A stretch of DNA of 64,000 nucleotides from Pachypanchax playfairii (taxonomy: Eukaryota > Chordata > Actinopteri > Cyprinodontiformes > Aplocheilidae), in NCBI GenBank assembly GCA_006937955.1, contig SSNP01000084.1, forward strand, positions 1,087,090 through 1,151,089, in the 5' to 3' direction. The notes under the pieces are model-generated. The model did not search any database. It worked only from the letters and a program-made list of their open reading frames with translations, and was not told the origin of the DNA. Shown here one piece after another: positions 1-12,392 of the stretch. The position numbers were made by a program, and so were the translations under genes. Numbering within the stretch: position 1 is the stretch's first letter; each line of letters starts with the position of its first letter.

Positions 1-1230
1 AAATGTGCAAACAGTTTATGCACAGCATGTGTATGTTTTGATAAATTGGCTCTTGATTGTGTGCTGAAAATGTTCTTTATGCCTTTATCTCTTCAGTTCT
101 CTACGGCCTCGTTCTTCTTCTAAACTCATAATGTTAAAATTGATTCAGAGGTGGTAAGGACAAAGCTTCTTTGTGTTTTATTTTTAATTTTTTTTTCTCT
201 GCGTCACTTGGATGCGCTTTTTTTGTTTACATTGCATGTAAAACCCAAAAAACTGGGCACCCCTTAAGTATTTTTAACAGGAAAATGAACTGCTCCATCA
301 ATGTTAACATTTTACTCATACTGGACACCATCGCACTGCAGCTAACAGAATTTTTTTCTTAAAACCTTTTTTACTCTCCAAAACAACTATCAGATTATTT
401 TGAGTCTTCTATATTTATTATATATTTATTTATTACAGTATCATTTATTAATGAAGTGAACACAATAATAATGCAGGTTATTTACTGTTTACCTGCTGGC
501 TGCCAGTAAATTTGCACTTTATGCTTTACTAAACAACATATTTAAAAGCCATTAATGAGCCCATGTTCTCATCAGATTTATTTCATTCCCTCTAAAACTT
601 TATGAGACGGAAACTGTAGTTCACTCGATCTTGTATTATTTTGCCACATAGTGTGGTGATGAGGCCCCAAAGTGTCCGTCTTGTTCCTACAACTGGATGT
701 GCATGTGTTTGAACAAATTCTCCTGGCTGTGTGTCGTTGGTTTACAGTGTTAAACACTGAGCTAAAAACATGCATTTAGATTGTACTGCTTGCAAACAGT
801 CACCAGCACTTTTTTGAGAATTAACCATATGAGATCTTAATTAATGTGGAGTAAAAAAAAGTCAACATCAGCTGTTTAGTTTGGTCTTCCAGCTGTTTTG
901 ATGCTCTGCACAGTTCTGCATCCACAGTCAGCTTGTTGGAACTTTGTGATGCATAAAAATGTTTCTTCCAATTGTAAAATGAGCAAATAAACATAAATCT
1001 GAGGTTAGGAATCTGTTGTACATAGACAATTATGTTTGATAAAGATACATGTCTGTATATTTAACTGTAAGTATAATTTTATTACAATTCAAAAATTAGG
1101 TAAAGGTATTTTTCACGGTGCTTTAAATGTATGTATTAAAAGATTTATAAGTGCATGCAATAAAATCCACATTTCCCTGTGTGCGTTTTGCTAACAGGTG
1201 ACTAACATTTCTTATTTTGTTTTATTGTAG
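1..1230 (+). other. psme4: psme4 intron (left part cut by window)
   Basis: AT-rich sequence before the first recognisable psme4 exon. It ends in a good acceptor (pyrimidine stretch then tag at 1228-1230). None of the short open frames matches the N-terminal part of PA200, so the first exons of the gene lie to the left of the window. I see no repeat or RNA gene in it. Confidence 0.7.
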
Positions 1231-4200
1231 CTCAGTGGAGAACGTGTTGAAAACACTGGTGAAAAGCTGCAGACCGTGAGTACATCTTTATATATCTGTC
1301 AGTGAAGCACCTCCCCCATCTTCATATGGGACATAAATGCTTTCACTACAGAAAGTCATAGTTAATCGTGTCACCAGCAGGTCTCAGTAATTGTGTTTTC
1401 CAGAGTTGTGCGCATGCAGATATCTCAGACATGCACCAGAACTTGTACCTGAGTTTGCTCCTACGGTAGTCAGATAATCCTATTACTTTATCTAATTCTG
1501 TCTACTGTGCGAGTTTCCTGTACCTGTGAGAGGAGGGAATGATTTGTCGTGAGCTGCTTAGACGCTGTATATCAGCCACGATGAAGGGCGAGAATCTGCA
1601 CTCTGACATTTATTTAGTCCTTCAGCGGATGTGGCATCAATGAGAAAGCATGCAGGTGATATTAGATAAAATTTTGTTTATTCAAACATGGAATGAACCA
1701 TACAAATCTACAAGATTTAAACCAATGTTAAAAATTTTCAGAATCTTGACTGCTCCCCTTTGGGGACATTACCCTCCCCTGCTGATGTGCCAGTCGTAGG
1801 TGTTTCATTTGGACCCCAGTTTCCTTTGCTTTGTGGACAAAATGTGACCGGAAACTGTGATCAGCAATGTAATGGAGAGGTTCAGTGGTCTGGCACACTG
1901 ACCCTATCGGATGAATCCCCATTTAAGTTTCTGTGTGGGTCATTTGTTTCATACCTCTTGCTTGTTCTCTCTTACAAAAATCTGTAATCACTAAGTTTCT
2001 CAACCTGATGATTGATATAAGATTTAAACTGAGTGAGGTGAGCAACCTGGGATACTTCAAGTTTCTATAAAAATGAAAACTATATTTCTACAAATTGTTT
2101 CCTTTTGTTTTAAACAGATATTTCTCAGATGCAGCTACTCAGGAGATGCTGGATGAGTGGAGACCACTTCTTTGTCCCTTTGATGTCACTATGCAAAGAG
2201 CAATCAGCTACTTTGAGCTCTTCTTACCAACAACCCTGCCTCCTGAGCTGCATCACAAAGGATTTAAGTAAGAAACTTATTGTCTCCTTCAAGTACATAA
2301 AATCAAATATGTTGCCAGTTCTCCATATTATCTCAAATATATTATAAAGAATAACTGAATGGATGAAGAGTGATGCATCAACTGGTCTCAGTGATAGTAT
2401 TGCAGTCCTTTACAAAGGTAGAGACTCCTAATATAGACTTCCTAATTGTGTTGGCAAGAATAATGGAATAAGTATCTGTATAAATATACGAGGGGGTGGA
2501 TCCCATATCCAGCCATTGAGATAAGTTCCATAAAAGGCTTCCTGGGCCTCGTCCCAGTTGTTTGAGTTTTATGAGCAATTGATTCTTGTTAAACATTGTA
2601 AGAGATTTATTATCAAATTGTTTAGAAGAAAGAAATTAAATATAAAAATGAATTAAACACATTATAATCATAATTTAGAAATGTGTTCAGTAATTTCTTC
2701 AAAAGCTGCAAAACAGAATTTCAGTATCAAACTGCTGATGCAACCTGGAATAATAACCAATCAGTCAATCAAATGTCAGTCACAACTGTAGTTTCACTGA
2801 AGTGGTTCTTTTGCATATTTACCATGTACATAATTAACATGTTGGAGTTACAAAAGTTTTAAGTTTTGCAACCATTCATTTATTCTAACAGGTTGTGGTT
2901 TGATGAGCTGATCAACTTGTGGGTGTCTGTTCAAAATCTCCCAAGTTGGGAAGTTGTAAGTAAACATAATTAAAAGGTAAAATCAGTCAGTATTTTTGTT
3001 TTCCTACTTGTTACATAGTTTCTTGTTCATTTGCAGCACCTGGTCAATCTTTTTGCTCGCTTGGCTAATGACAACATCGGCTACATTGACTGGGATCCTT
3101 ATATTCCTAAGGTCTGTTGCCCTGTTTTTCTTCCATCTATTATGCAACTGAGGACTTGTTTTGTTATTTGTAGTCCATGTTCTCATGGTTTGTATTTCAT
3201 TGCTTTTGCTGCCTGTCAGATGAACAAACTATCAAGTTTCTCTTTTGAACTTGCTCCCTGCCTCGCAGGGGAAGAAACTTGCGTCATGTTTGTTTCCTCT
3301 AAGTAAAACTAGAAGAATCTGTCACTGATAAACACAAACAAATCTGTCCTGTTGAGACCATCAAAGACAAATGTTGTTGACCAGTCCATGTCATCATTTT
3401 TACCTTTTTCCCCCTAAATTTCAGATTTTTACAAGAGTTCTGAGGAGTTTAAACCTTCCTGTTGGAACCAGTCAGATGATAGTTCCACGCTACGTTACCA
3501 ATGCCTACGACATTAGCCATGTGGTGCTTTGGGTGTCATCCCTCCTGGTTGGATCACAGACCATTAAATCATTTTTATAGTTACTGTATTTTCTGCGCAA
3601 ACTTTTTCTCAGTGTTCAACTCTTTGCCATTTTCAGGGAGGCCCCAGCAAACAGGCTCAGTCACAGCTCAGTGGCCTTTTTAACAGTATCACATCCTTCT
3701 TCCACCCGTCAAATCATGGCCGCTGGTTGGTGAGTTAATCATTTCTTTTTTCATCACCAAAGACACATGAGAACTTTCAAATCCCTCATTAGAAGTATCA
3801 TGAAAGTGGACATGAAAAGATTTTTTAAAAAAATTTAAAACAATCTGGAAAAAAATTGGTGGCAAAAATCTAATTACTTTGCCTAAATTGTGATCAGTTA
3901 CAGCTAAGCCATTAAATATCTAGGCCAAATTTTATTGCTTCTAAAAAGTAAAAGAGAAATTGTCGTCATATGACTAACAGCAGTATGAAGATTGTAATCT
4001 GACAAATATTTGCCCGCTTTTCAGCCATGACGGCACAAAACATTGACAGTGACGAAGCACAGTGTGTGTGTGTGTGTGTGTCATCAGTCATCAGTCGAGA
4101 AAGCCTTCTAAATACTGTCAGCTATCTAAGTTTACGTTGATATCAAGTTCAGAAATAACAGCAGGACATGTGAGTGAGCTGCTGAGCTATTAAAGGTCAT

Positions 4201-7200
4201 TGGCACCACAGCTGCATACCTTTCTGTTTTGAGTCCCCCCTCGTGCTAGTTTTGAAACCAAGCAGGCAGTAGTATACACAAGCTATATTTTTTACCAGCG
4301 GGGGATGTTTGTGTGTATTTTAGACTGCTGCTTAAACACATGTTGGGCAATCAGCCAGTTATTTGTAGTTTTCATCACTCGTAAACAGTGTTTTGCAATC
4401 AAACCAGAGAAAAGTGCATTGAAGAAGAGATTTGTTATGGGTAACCAAAGGGTTACCCAACAATTTACTGGAAAAGGGTAACTCACATTTGACTAATGCT
4501 TTTTGGAATTTAATGAGTAAATCTGAAATTTACCCAAGAGAATCCATTATTTGCACAAAATACAAAGGTACTGAATAAAACTCAACATATTGGTTTTGTT
4601 TTTATGTTCATTATGTTATGTGTCTCTAGATACGCCATCCTCTACCTCTCTATATGTACATGACAGCACACTGTCTACCTCTGTCTCTCCTCATGTATCT
4701 GTCTTTCTGTCCCCTTGTTCTCATGTGCAGATGAAACTCATGAAGCTGCTCCAGCGTCTCCCAGCCAGTGTGGTCCGGCGGCTGCACCGGGAGCGCTACA
4801 GGAAACCCTCGTGGCTAACGCCAATTCCAGACAGTCACAAGCTATCGGAGGAGGATATTACAGACTTTGTACAGAGTATGATGCAGCCAGTTCTGTTGGC
4901 CATGTTCAGCAAGACAGGGAGCCTTGATGCAGCCCAGGCCCTGCAAAACCTAGCTCTGATGCGGCCTGAGTTAGTCATCCCCCCTGTTCTGGAGAAGTAC
5001 GTTTGTCCAGCACTTCTGTTCAGTAGAGATTTTTCCAAAGTTTGAATGTTGAGTCATCGCTGCTAGTTTTCTGTTTTTGATTTTAAATGTTAATTTCCAC
5101 TTCTCCCTACTGAAGGACATATCCTGCTCTGGAAACTCTAACGGAGCCCCACCAGCTGACAGCCACTCTGAGCTGCATGATTGGTGTGGCACGTAGCCTT
5201 GTGTCAGGTGGGCCGCGCTTTCCTGAGGGACCCACCCACATGCTGCCTCTTCTCATGAGAGCTCTGCCTGGTGTGGACCCCAATGACTTCAGCAAGTGCA
5301 TGGTGCGCTCCACTGTTACTGTTGTTTTATCTCCTGCCAGCACTCTTGCTGTACATTTAGTGTTACTCTTTCTGTAAACTGCTTGAATCTGACAGAAACG
5401 TCTTCCCTACAGATCACATTCCAATTTATTGCTACGTTTGTGACTCTTGTGCCTTTGGTGGACTGTTCGTCTGCACTACACGAAAGAACAGATTTAACAG
5501 AAGTAAGCTGCAACAACCCGTTTCATAATTAAGTCTGACATGACATGACCATTCCTAAGAGCTTTATTATATTTTTTGTGTAACTGTCAGGTGGAAAGAG
5601 AGATGTGTTCAGCCTCAGCTGAGTTTGAGGACTTTGTGCTTCAGTTCATGGACAGGTATGATGTTCTTGTAATTGATATAATGGTGCAAATGGGGTTCAA
5701 GGAATTATATATTAGCAACAGCTTATTTTCTTTGTCGTTGAGGTTGTGATGTTTGAACATTTTAAACAAAGGTTTTTTTTTTGTTTGTTTGTTTTTTTTT
5801 TTTGTTTTGCAGATGCTTTGCCCTGATAGACAGCAGCACTCTGGAACAAACTCGAGAGGAAACAGAAACAGAGAAAATGACTCATGTCGAGAGTCTGGTA
5901 GAGCTCGGACTTTCCTCCACCTTCAGCACCATCCTCACTCAGTGCTCTTTGGATATTTTCAAGGTTAAGATTCAGTTGTGTCTCGCTTCAGCGTTTTCTT
6001 GCCCTCATGTTTGTAATTAGAGGTATTTATAGAAGCATTGAGCTGTGAAAGTGAAATGAGGATGTCAAAATAAAGTAGTGTTTGTTTTGAATAGTATGTG
6101 TATATGTATGATACACTTTTTAAATATTTCATTCATGTTTCCATAGGTTGCTTTAGAAAAGGTTTTCAACTTTGCAACCACCAATATTTTTGAGACTCGT
6201 GTAGCTGGGAGAATGGTGGCTGACATGTGTCGAGCTGCTGCCAAGGTAAATGTTACAAACTCGCATCCTTCACGTTGGCTAAACAGATTTCATTTTGTTT
6301 CTGAATTACTATATTTATCTTTACATCTGTTTCCAGTGTCACCCTGCGGAGTCGCTTAAGATGTTTGTGCCACACTGCTGCAATACCATAAACCAAATTG
6401 CTGTCAGTAAGTTATCAAAAACACAAAGAAGCAGACAAGAAGAGGTTTACAGATGCACTGCTTGTATGTTTTTTTTTTTTTTTCTTAAATGTTTAATTGT
6501 ATGTTGGACATTTTTTTGTTTTTAAACAGATGAGGAAGTGCTGAATGATGAAGAGCTTGATAAGGAGTTCTTGTGGAGTCTACAGCTTCTTTCTGAGGTA
6601 AGTTAACTGATTTTCTTATTTTTGTCTTTTTTTTTTTTAGCTAATATTCCACATTAGAACAACCTTTTTATGTATTTTAGGTCACTCGGGTGGATGGTGA
6701 CAAGCTCCTACCCTATCGTTCCGACCTGGTCCAAATTTTGCAGTTGACTCTTCACCTCAAGTGTAAGCAGGGCTATATTCTAGCCTGCAACTTGTTACAT
6801 CACATCCTTCGCTCCACTGCCCTCATCTACCCCATAGAATACTGCAGTGTGCCACGAGGCTTCCACCAGCCAGTCAGTGACTACCTCCCCATCAAGGTAT
6901 TTGTGCTGCTCACTAGTAGATTTCAGATGTTTATTCAAATCAGTTACCAAAGAAATTTCTTTAAGTTTGAAGATGTTTGGTTTTGCTTCTATAGAAATTC
7001 AGTATACATTAGATGGGGGGTCAGAAAGATACTGCAGGAAGTATTTAAAGCAATGTAATGATTTACTCTTTAATGGCTCTCTGTTCTCAGTCTTTGGAAA
7101 CTGTTGATTATAAAAATGGTTTAGATTCAGTTTATTTTATTCAAGAGTCCTGTTTCCTAAAACACTTAATTAGATCTGGAAATAGTTCTATAAGATGGAT

Positions 7201-10200
7201 TGCTTCATGTTGTCCATGCAGGACTGGGGTCGACCTGGGGACCTGTGGAACTTGGACATCCAGTGGCATGTTCCGAGCGTTGAGGAGATTTCATTGGCTT
7301 TTTATTTACTGGACTTGATCCTCCAGCCTGATCTTCAGCGTCTTCAGAGATTTGCAAAAGGAGAGCAAGACATGAGCAGGTAATAAACTCTTAGGTGCTT
7401 CTCTGTTCCCTGTAGAAGTTACACTCTGCAGAAGTTTTCATTTGTATAGGTACATTTATACAACTTTTCTCTAGCATGAAACAATGTGTCCTTTCAGAGA
7501 TGATGTCCTACAAAGTCTCACCATTGTTCAGCACTGTCTTCTGGGAGCAGGAAGTCTGATGCCTCCACTCACAGGAGAGCCCATCCCTGAACTGTGAGCA
7601 GCTGCATTTAAAAATTAACTTTATTTTGAAAAACCAAAGAGAATAAAAACATTCCTTTTTGATAACAATGTTTGTATCCAATGCTTGCTGTCATGGAAAA
7701 TGTATAACAATCTTAAATTTTAAAGTAAGAAAGTTTTCTTGCTGTAAAGGTAGTTTTAATTCATGTTTGAAGTGTTTATCATGAATCTTGCTGTTTCTCA
7801 CAGGGTTCACAGCATGGTAAATCTGGATGAGACCACCCTTTATACAGGAATGGAATATGGTACGTGACTCTCCAAAAAATTGCAAGCTGCATTTTATAAA
7901 TGAAAATAAAGAGGGTTTTATAGTTACATTTCTCTCCATTTACAGATATGAACCGAGAGAACTACAGAGATGTCGTCTGTCGTGTGATGAGACAGCTGCT
8001 TCGTATGTTCATCCACAAATTTAACTCTTTCAATTTATCATGCTGTGGAAACTCCCATTATCTTCAACTTCCCCTGTCCTAAGTTCCATTTCCTCTCCTT
8101 GCAGATTACATTTTGGAGCACTCAGAAGATGACACGAAGTCTCTGTTCTCTATCATTAAGGTGTGTTGACTAGAAAATACAAACTTAATGTTTATACTGA
8201 ATTTTCAGATGTTTAAGTTGAGCACTAATTCTCTTTTTTGGTAAATCTTTTCAGATTATCAATGACCTTTTGCACTTCAAAGGTTCTCACAAGCATGAGT
8301 TTGACTCCCGCTGGAAGAGCTTCAACCTCGTTAAGAAGTCGATGGAAAACAGGGTAAGATTTGCTTTTGCTTTTCTCACACAGATGCACCCAGTGGAGTG
8401 CTAAAACTAGACTCTTCCTTAAATGTTTGCTTGAAGTGCAGTAGTAACTGATTGTACACACTGGCAGCCAGTTTGAAGTTTATAAAGCCTTGTTGTTGTT
8501 TTGGCAGCTTCACGGCAGAAAACAGCACATCAGAGCTCTTCTTATTGACAGAGTCATGCTTCAGCATGAGGTAAGTCTTATTATCTCTTTATGTGCAGCG
8601 CTGCTGGTATGACAGTCAAGTTTTCAGACCTCCGGAAGTCAAAACTAGATTTGAGATAACATGCATATTCTTTGTCATTTATCAGCTGAGGAAACTGACT
8701 GTGGAAGGATGTCAGTACAGGACAATCCACCAGGAACTGATGAGAGATCTGTTGAGGCTTTCCACAAGCACATACAGTCAAGTGAGTTCCAAAAAACTTT
8801 GCAGTGTTAATATCATCAATAGTAAATCTTCATTTGCCTTTTCTGCCTCCACTTCTTTCTCTTAATTAGTGATGGGTAAAGCAACACCAATGCGTCGGCC
8901 CATGTATCTTGCTCATAGAGCAAAACCCTGCATCGGTGCGCAAATCGCTTTAAGAAATAGTCACGATACGGCTGCTGTTTCGCCTGTCAGTCACTCGCCA
9001 AACTGTGTTTAAAAGCAGGAGCATCTCCCTCTGACAGTGGGATGCTTCTCTGCCCAAACGTTATCCTTTAAACCAAAATAAGTCCTGGAAAGCAACATCA
9101 TGGAGTCAGAAAGAAAATGCAAGGCTTCTGCCGTGTTGGATCATTTTGATCTTATAAAAACAAATACTTTATTTGCAACATGTCCTTGTTTCATGTTGCC
9201 CCTCTCAGTTTCTGCTTAATCTGTGAGAATTTTGGCCCATTATAGAATAGTTAAAATTATTCATTCACATTATTTCTTATGATATATTTTAAATACAGTA
9301 GTCCCTTGTTTATCGCAGGAGTTACGTTCCAAAAATAACCTGCAATAGGCAAAATCCATAAAGTAGTCAGCTTTATTTTTTACAATATTATCGATATTTT
9401 AAGTAAACCCCCTCATTGCACACTTAATACAATTTTTCAGACAGGCATTAACATTTTCACACTTTTCTTTCTTGTTTAAACACTCTCAAAGTTCAAACCT
9501 TCATAGAAAGATAAGTTAAGTATATAGATGGTTAGCATCTTCCTGTACCTTTTGGGTGCTACTGCAGGTGAATTTAATAGTACAGAACAATATTGTGGGT
9601 TTGTTGGGGAGAAAACTTGCAAACATACAGTTCAACCCTTCAGAATCAGACTGCTTGCAATGGAAGATTTATGTAAATTTGGCAAGCTGAACGCAAAGCA
9701 ATCTGAGACACGGCATGGAAGAGATTGGTTGTAGATTGTTGTCCATCAATCAGGATGCAGAACACAATATGCTGTAAAAACAAACTTAGAAACACGTTCT
9801 TACACTAAAAAAAATCAGTGAAACAGCAAGGCAGTGAAAGGTGGACCACAGTATAGCGAAAGACCAATGTATAACATAAACAATAATAGTGTACTGTACA
9901 ATATGAAACACCTTTAAACTAAAACTTTAAACTATTTATTTTATGTATAGTTCACTGAATCTGCAGGTTAGGTTGCCTTCAGTGATATTTATGATCCAGC
10001 AGGTGTCACTAGACCAACACAGTATCGACACAGTGTCAGTACCTCATCTGCCCATCACTAGTTTTAATACATTCTAGGACAAAAATATTTAAACAGAGTT
10101 TTAATATTTTCCAGGTACGCAGCAGAGCTCAGAATGTGTTGTTCACTGCACTGGGAACCTACAATTTCTGCTGCAGAGATCTGATTCCCCACGTCCTGGA

Positions 10201-12348
10201 GTTTCTTAACCCAGACAACAGCAGTGTCAGTCAGCAGCAGTTCAAGGTATTACACCTCTCTGTACTACAGAAACTCATAAAGAAAGGAATATTTCTTGAT
10301 TTTTGCATGGTTAGAAATAATTTTTTGTAACTTTTTTGGTGTTCTGTATGCATTTATTTCCAGGGTGCATTGTACTGTCTTCTGGGGAATCACAGTGGAG
10401 TGTGTCTGGCTAATCTGCACGACTGGGAGTGCATTGCTTTGACGTGGCCTGCAGTTGTGCGCTCTGGCCTCAGCTCAGCCATGTCTCTTGAGAAGCCCTC
10501 TATTGTACGACTCTTTGACGACCTTGCAGACAAAATCCATCGGCAGTACGAGACCATCGGCATCGACTTTGCTGTGAGTTCAATGCATAGAATCAGTCAA
10601 ATAAACATGTGACTCACTGAAATTTTGTATAAGGCACAAGAACATTGTACTGGGTAAATATAAAAACACATAATTATAATGTTCTCTGAAAAAGTTATTC
10701 AGTCACAAACTTACAGACTAATAAAAATGCTTCCCTGAAAAAGATAAAACTCTATGGACAAAATTCTCATCCAAATGAGGTTGAAAATCAGCTTCAGTTT
10801 ATTTATACAAACATTAAAGAGAAACATGGTGAGTGTAGCCTCATTCTGTGGGGATCACACCGCCGGGCTCACACTGCATCCAGATCCGGTCCGGTGCGGA
10901 CCCCGTAGGTATTCCGTTAGATTAAAATCCCTTTTGAAGGCTCACAGTAGCTCCACGCGGTGCGTGTCCGGTTACGGGGGCCGTACGGCACTACGGAAAG
11001 AATCCGCAAGGTTCAATTTTTTCCGGACGCCGGAGTCGATCCGCGTCAAGTTTGATGAAATCTGACGAACTATACAGGAAGTGTGGCTTGAATATCCGGT
11101 GTTTTTTCAAAATAAACGAGTGTACAAACAATTGTAACTTGACTCTTCTTTTTAGACAGCACACGCGCTAATAGGAAATGTAAACATTACATCACACCCG
11201 GTGACACAGGGTCCCGAAAGCCTGCAGCACAACACATTTTCACACATTTGCTAAATAATGGACGTGTTCTCGTGTGAAGTCCCAACAAAACGATAACCCA
11301 TGTGAACTTCTGTTCTCGCGGGTGCTGTTTACGCACCGAGCACCGGAGCTGGCCGCATTCCCTATCCGGAGCAGATGTGAGTGGTAGCTTGCGAAAAAAC
11401 CGCACCGAAGCCGTTCCGTAGGCAGTGTGAGCCCGGCTGAACAGGAACTGAGAGACGAGTCAAGATGGGGGGCACCATGTGTTTAGAATGATGTCAACAG
11501 AAACAAACTCTTTGACAGTTCTGTGGAGTCAGTGTCCTGGCATAAAATCAATAAATCTTTTCTGAAAAAAATCCAACTTGGTTGTGCTGAAGAGATTAAA
11601 GACCAGGAAACCCATTCAGTGTAATGTCTCCAAAGCTTGACCTTTAAAATGACCTCAGGCTGAGACTGGTGCTAAAGATTGAAACAAATACTTTTACATA
11701 CATGCTTTTCTTACTCTCCTCATAAGGAATCATTACAAAAAAGGAGTATTTGAAAGGTGTCCATCATAGGCATCACAATGACTGTGTGTGGAATCTGCTT
11801 TAATGTTTAACCTCATCATGTTTTGATATTTTGTTTTATTTTTTCCATCCCATTAGATCCCTGATGAGTGCCGTTCTGTGGCAAAGCAACTTATGACGAT
11901 TGGAAATCCGTTTCCAAAAGAATCTGTGCCCTCTGAGGAAGAATCAGAAGAGGGTCTAAACCGACAGATGCTTAAAAACTCTGAGGCCGTAGAGTAAGTT
12001 TTATACAAACACACTTTCAGTGCACTCCTTTATTTTTAAGCACCAGTTCCTAAATACTTCATATTTTACATTTTTTAGGAAGTACCAAGGGCTCATTGGT
12101 GATCTGCTGGACTACCTCAGCAACAGGAACATGTAGGTCCTCATTTAAACATCTTCATCTTTAGATTTACTTGTTACTGTCTGTGACACTTGTTTGTTTT
12201 TTTCCCACTTCAGGCCTTGGAAGTTTGAGCACATTGCTATTGGCTTCTTGTCCTTGCTGCTGAGAGATGATCAGCAGCTGCCTCCTCCAGCTGTGACATT
12301 CTTTGTAAAAAGCCTCAACCACGATTCCCTCTACGTTCGAAAGGTGTG

Positions 12349-12392
<44 letters not shown>

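Noticed and set aside
9985..10000. CTCF site in the hAT element (ccagcaggtgtcac)
   Set aside because: One core mismatch (T where the consensus has G) and it lies in a decayed transposon. Weaker than the three motifs reported.
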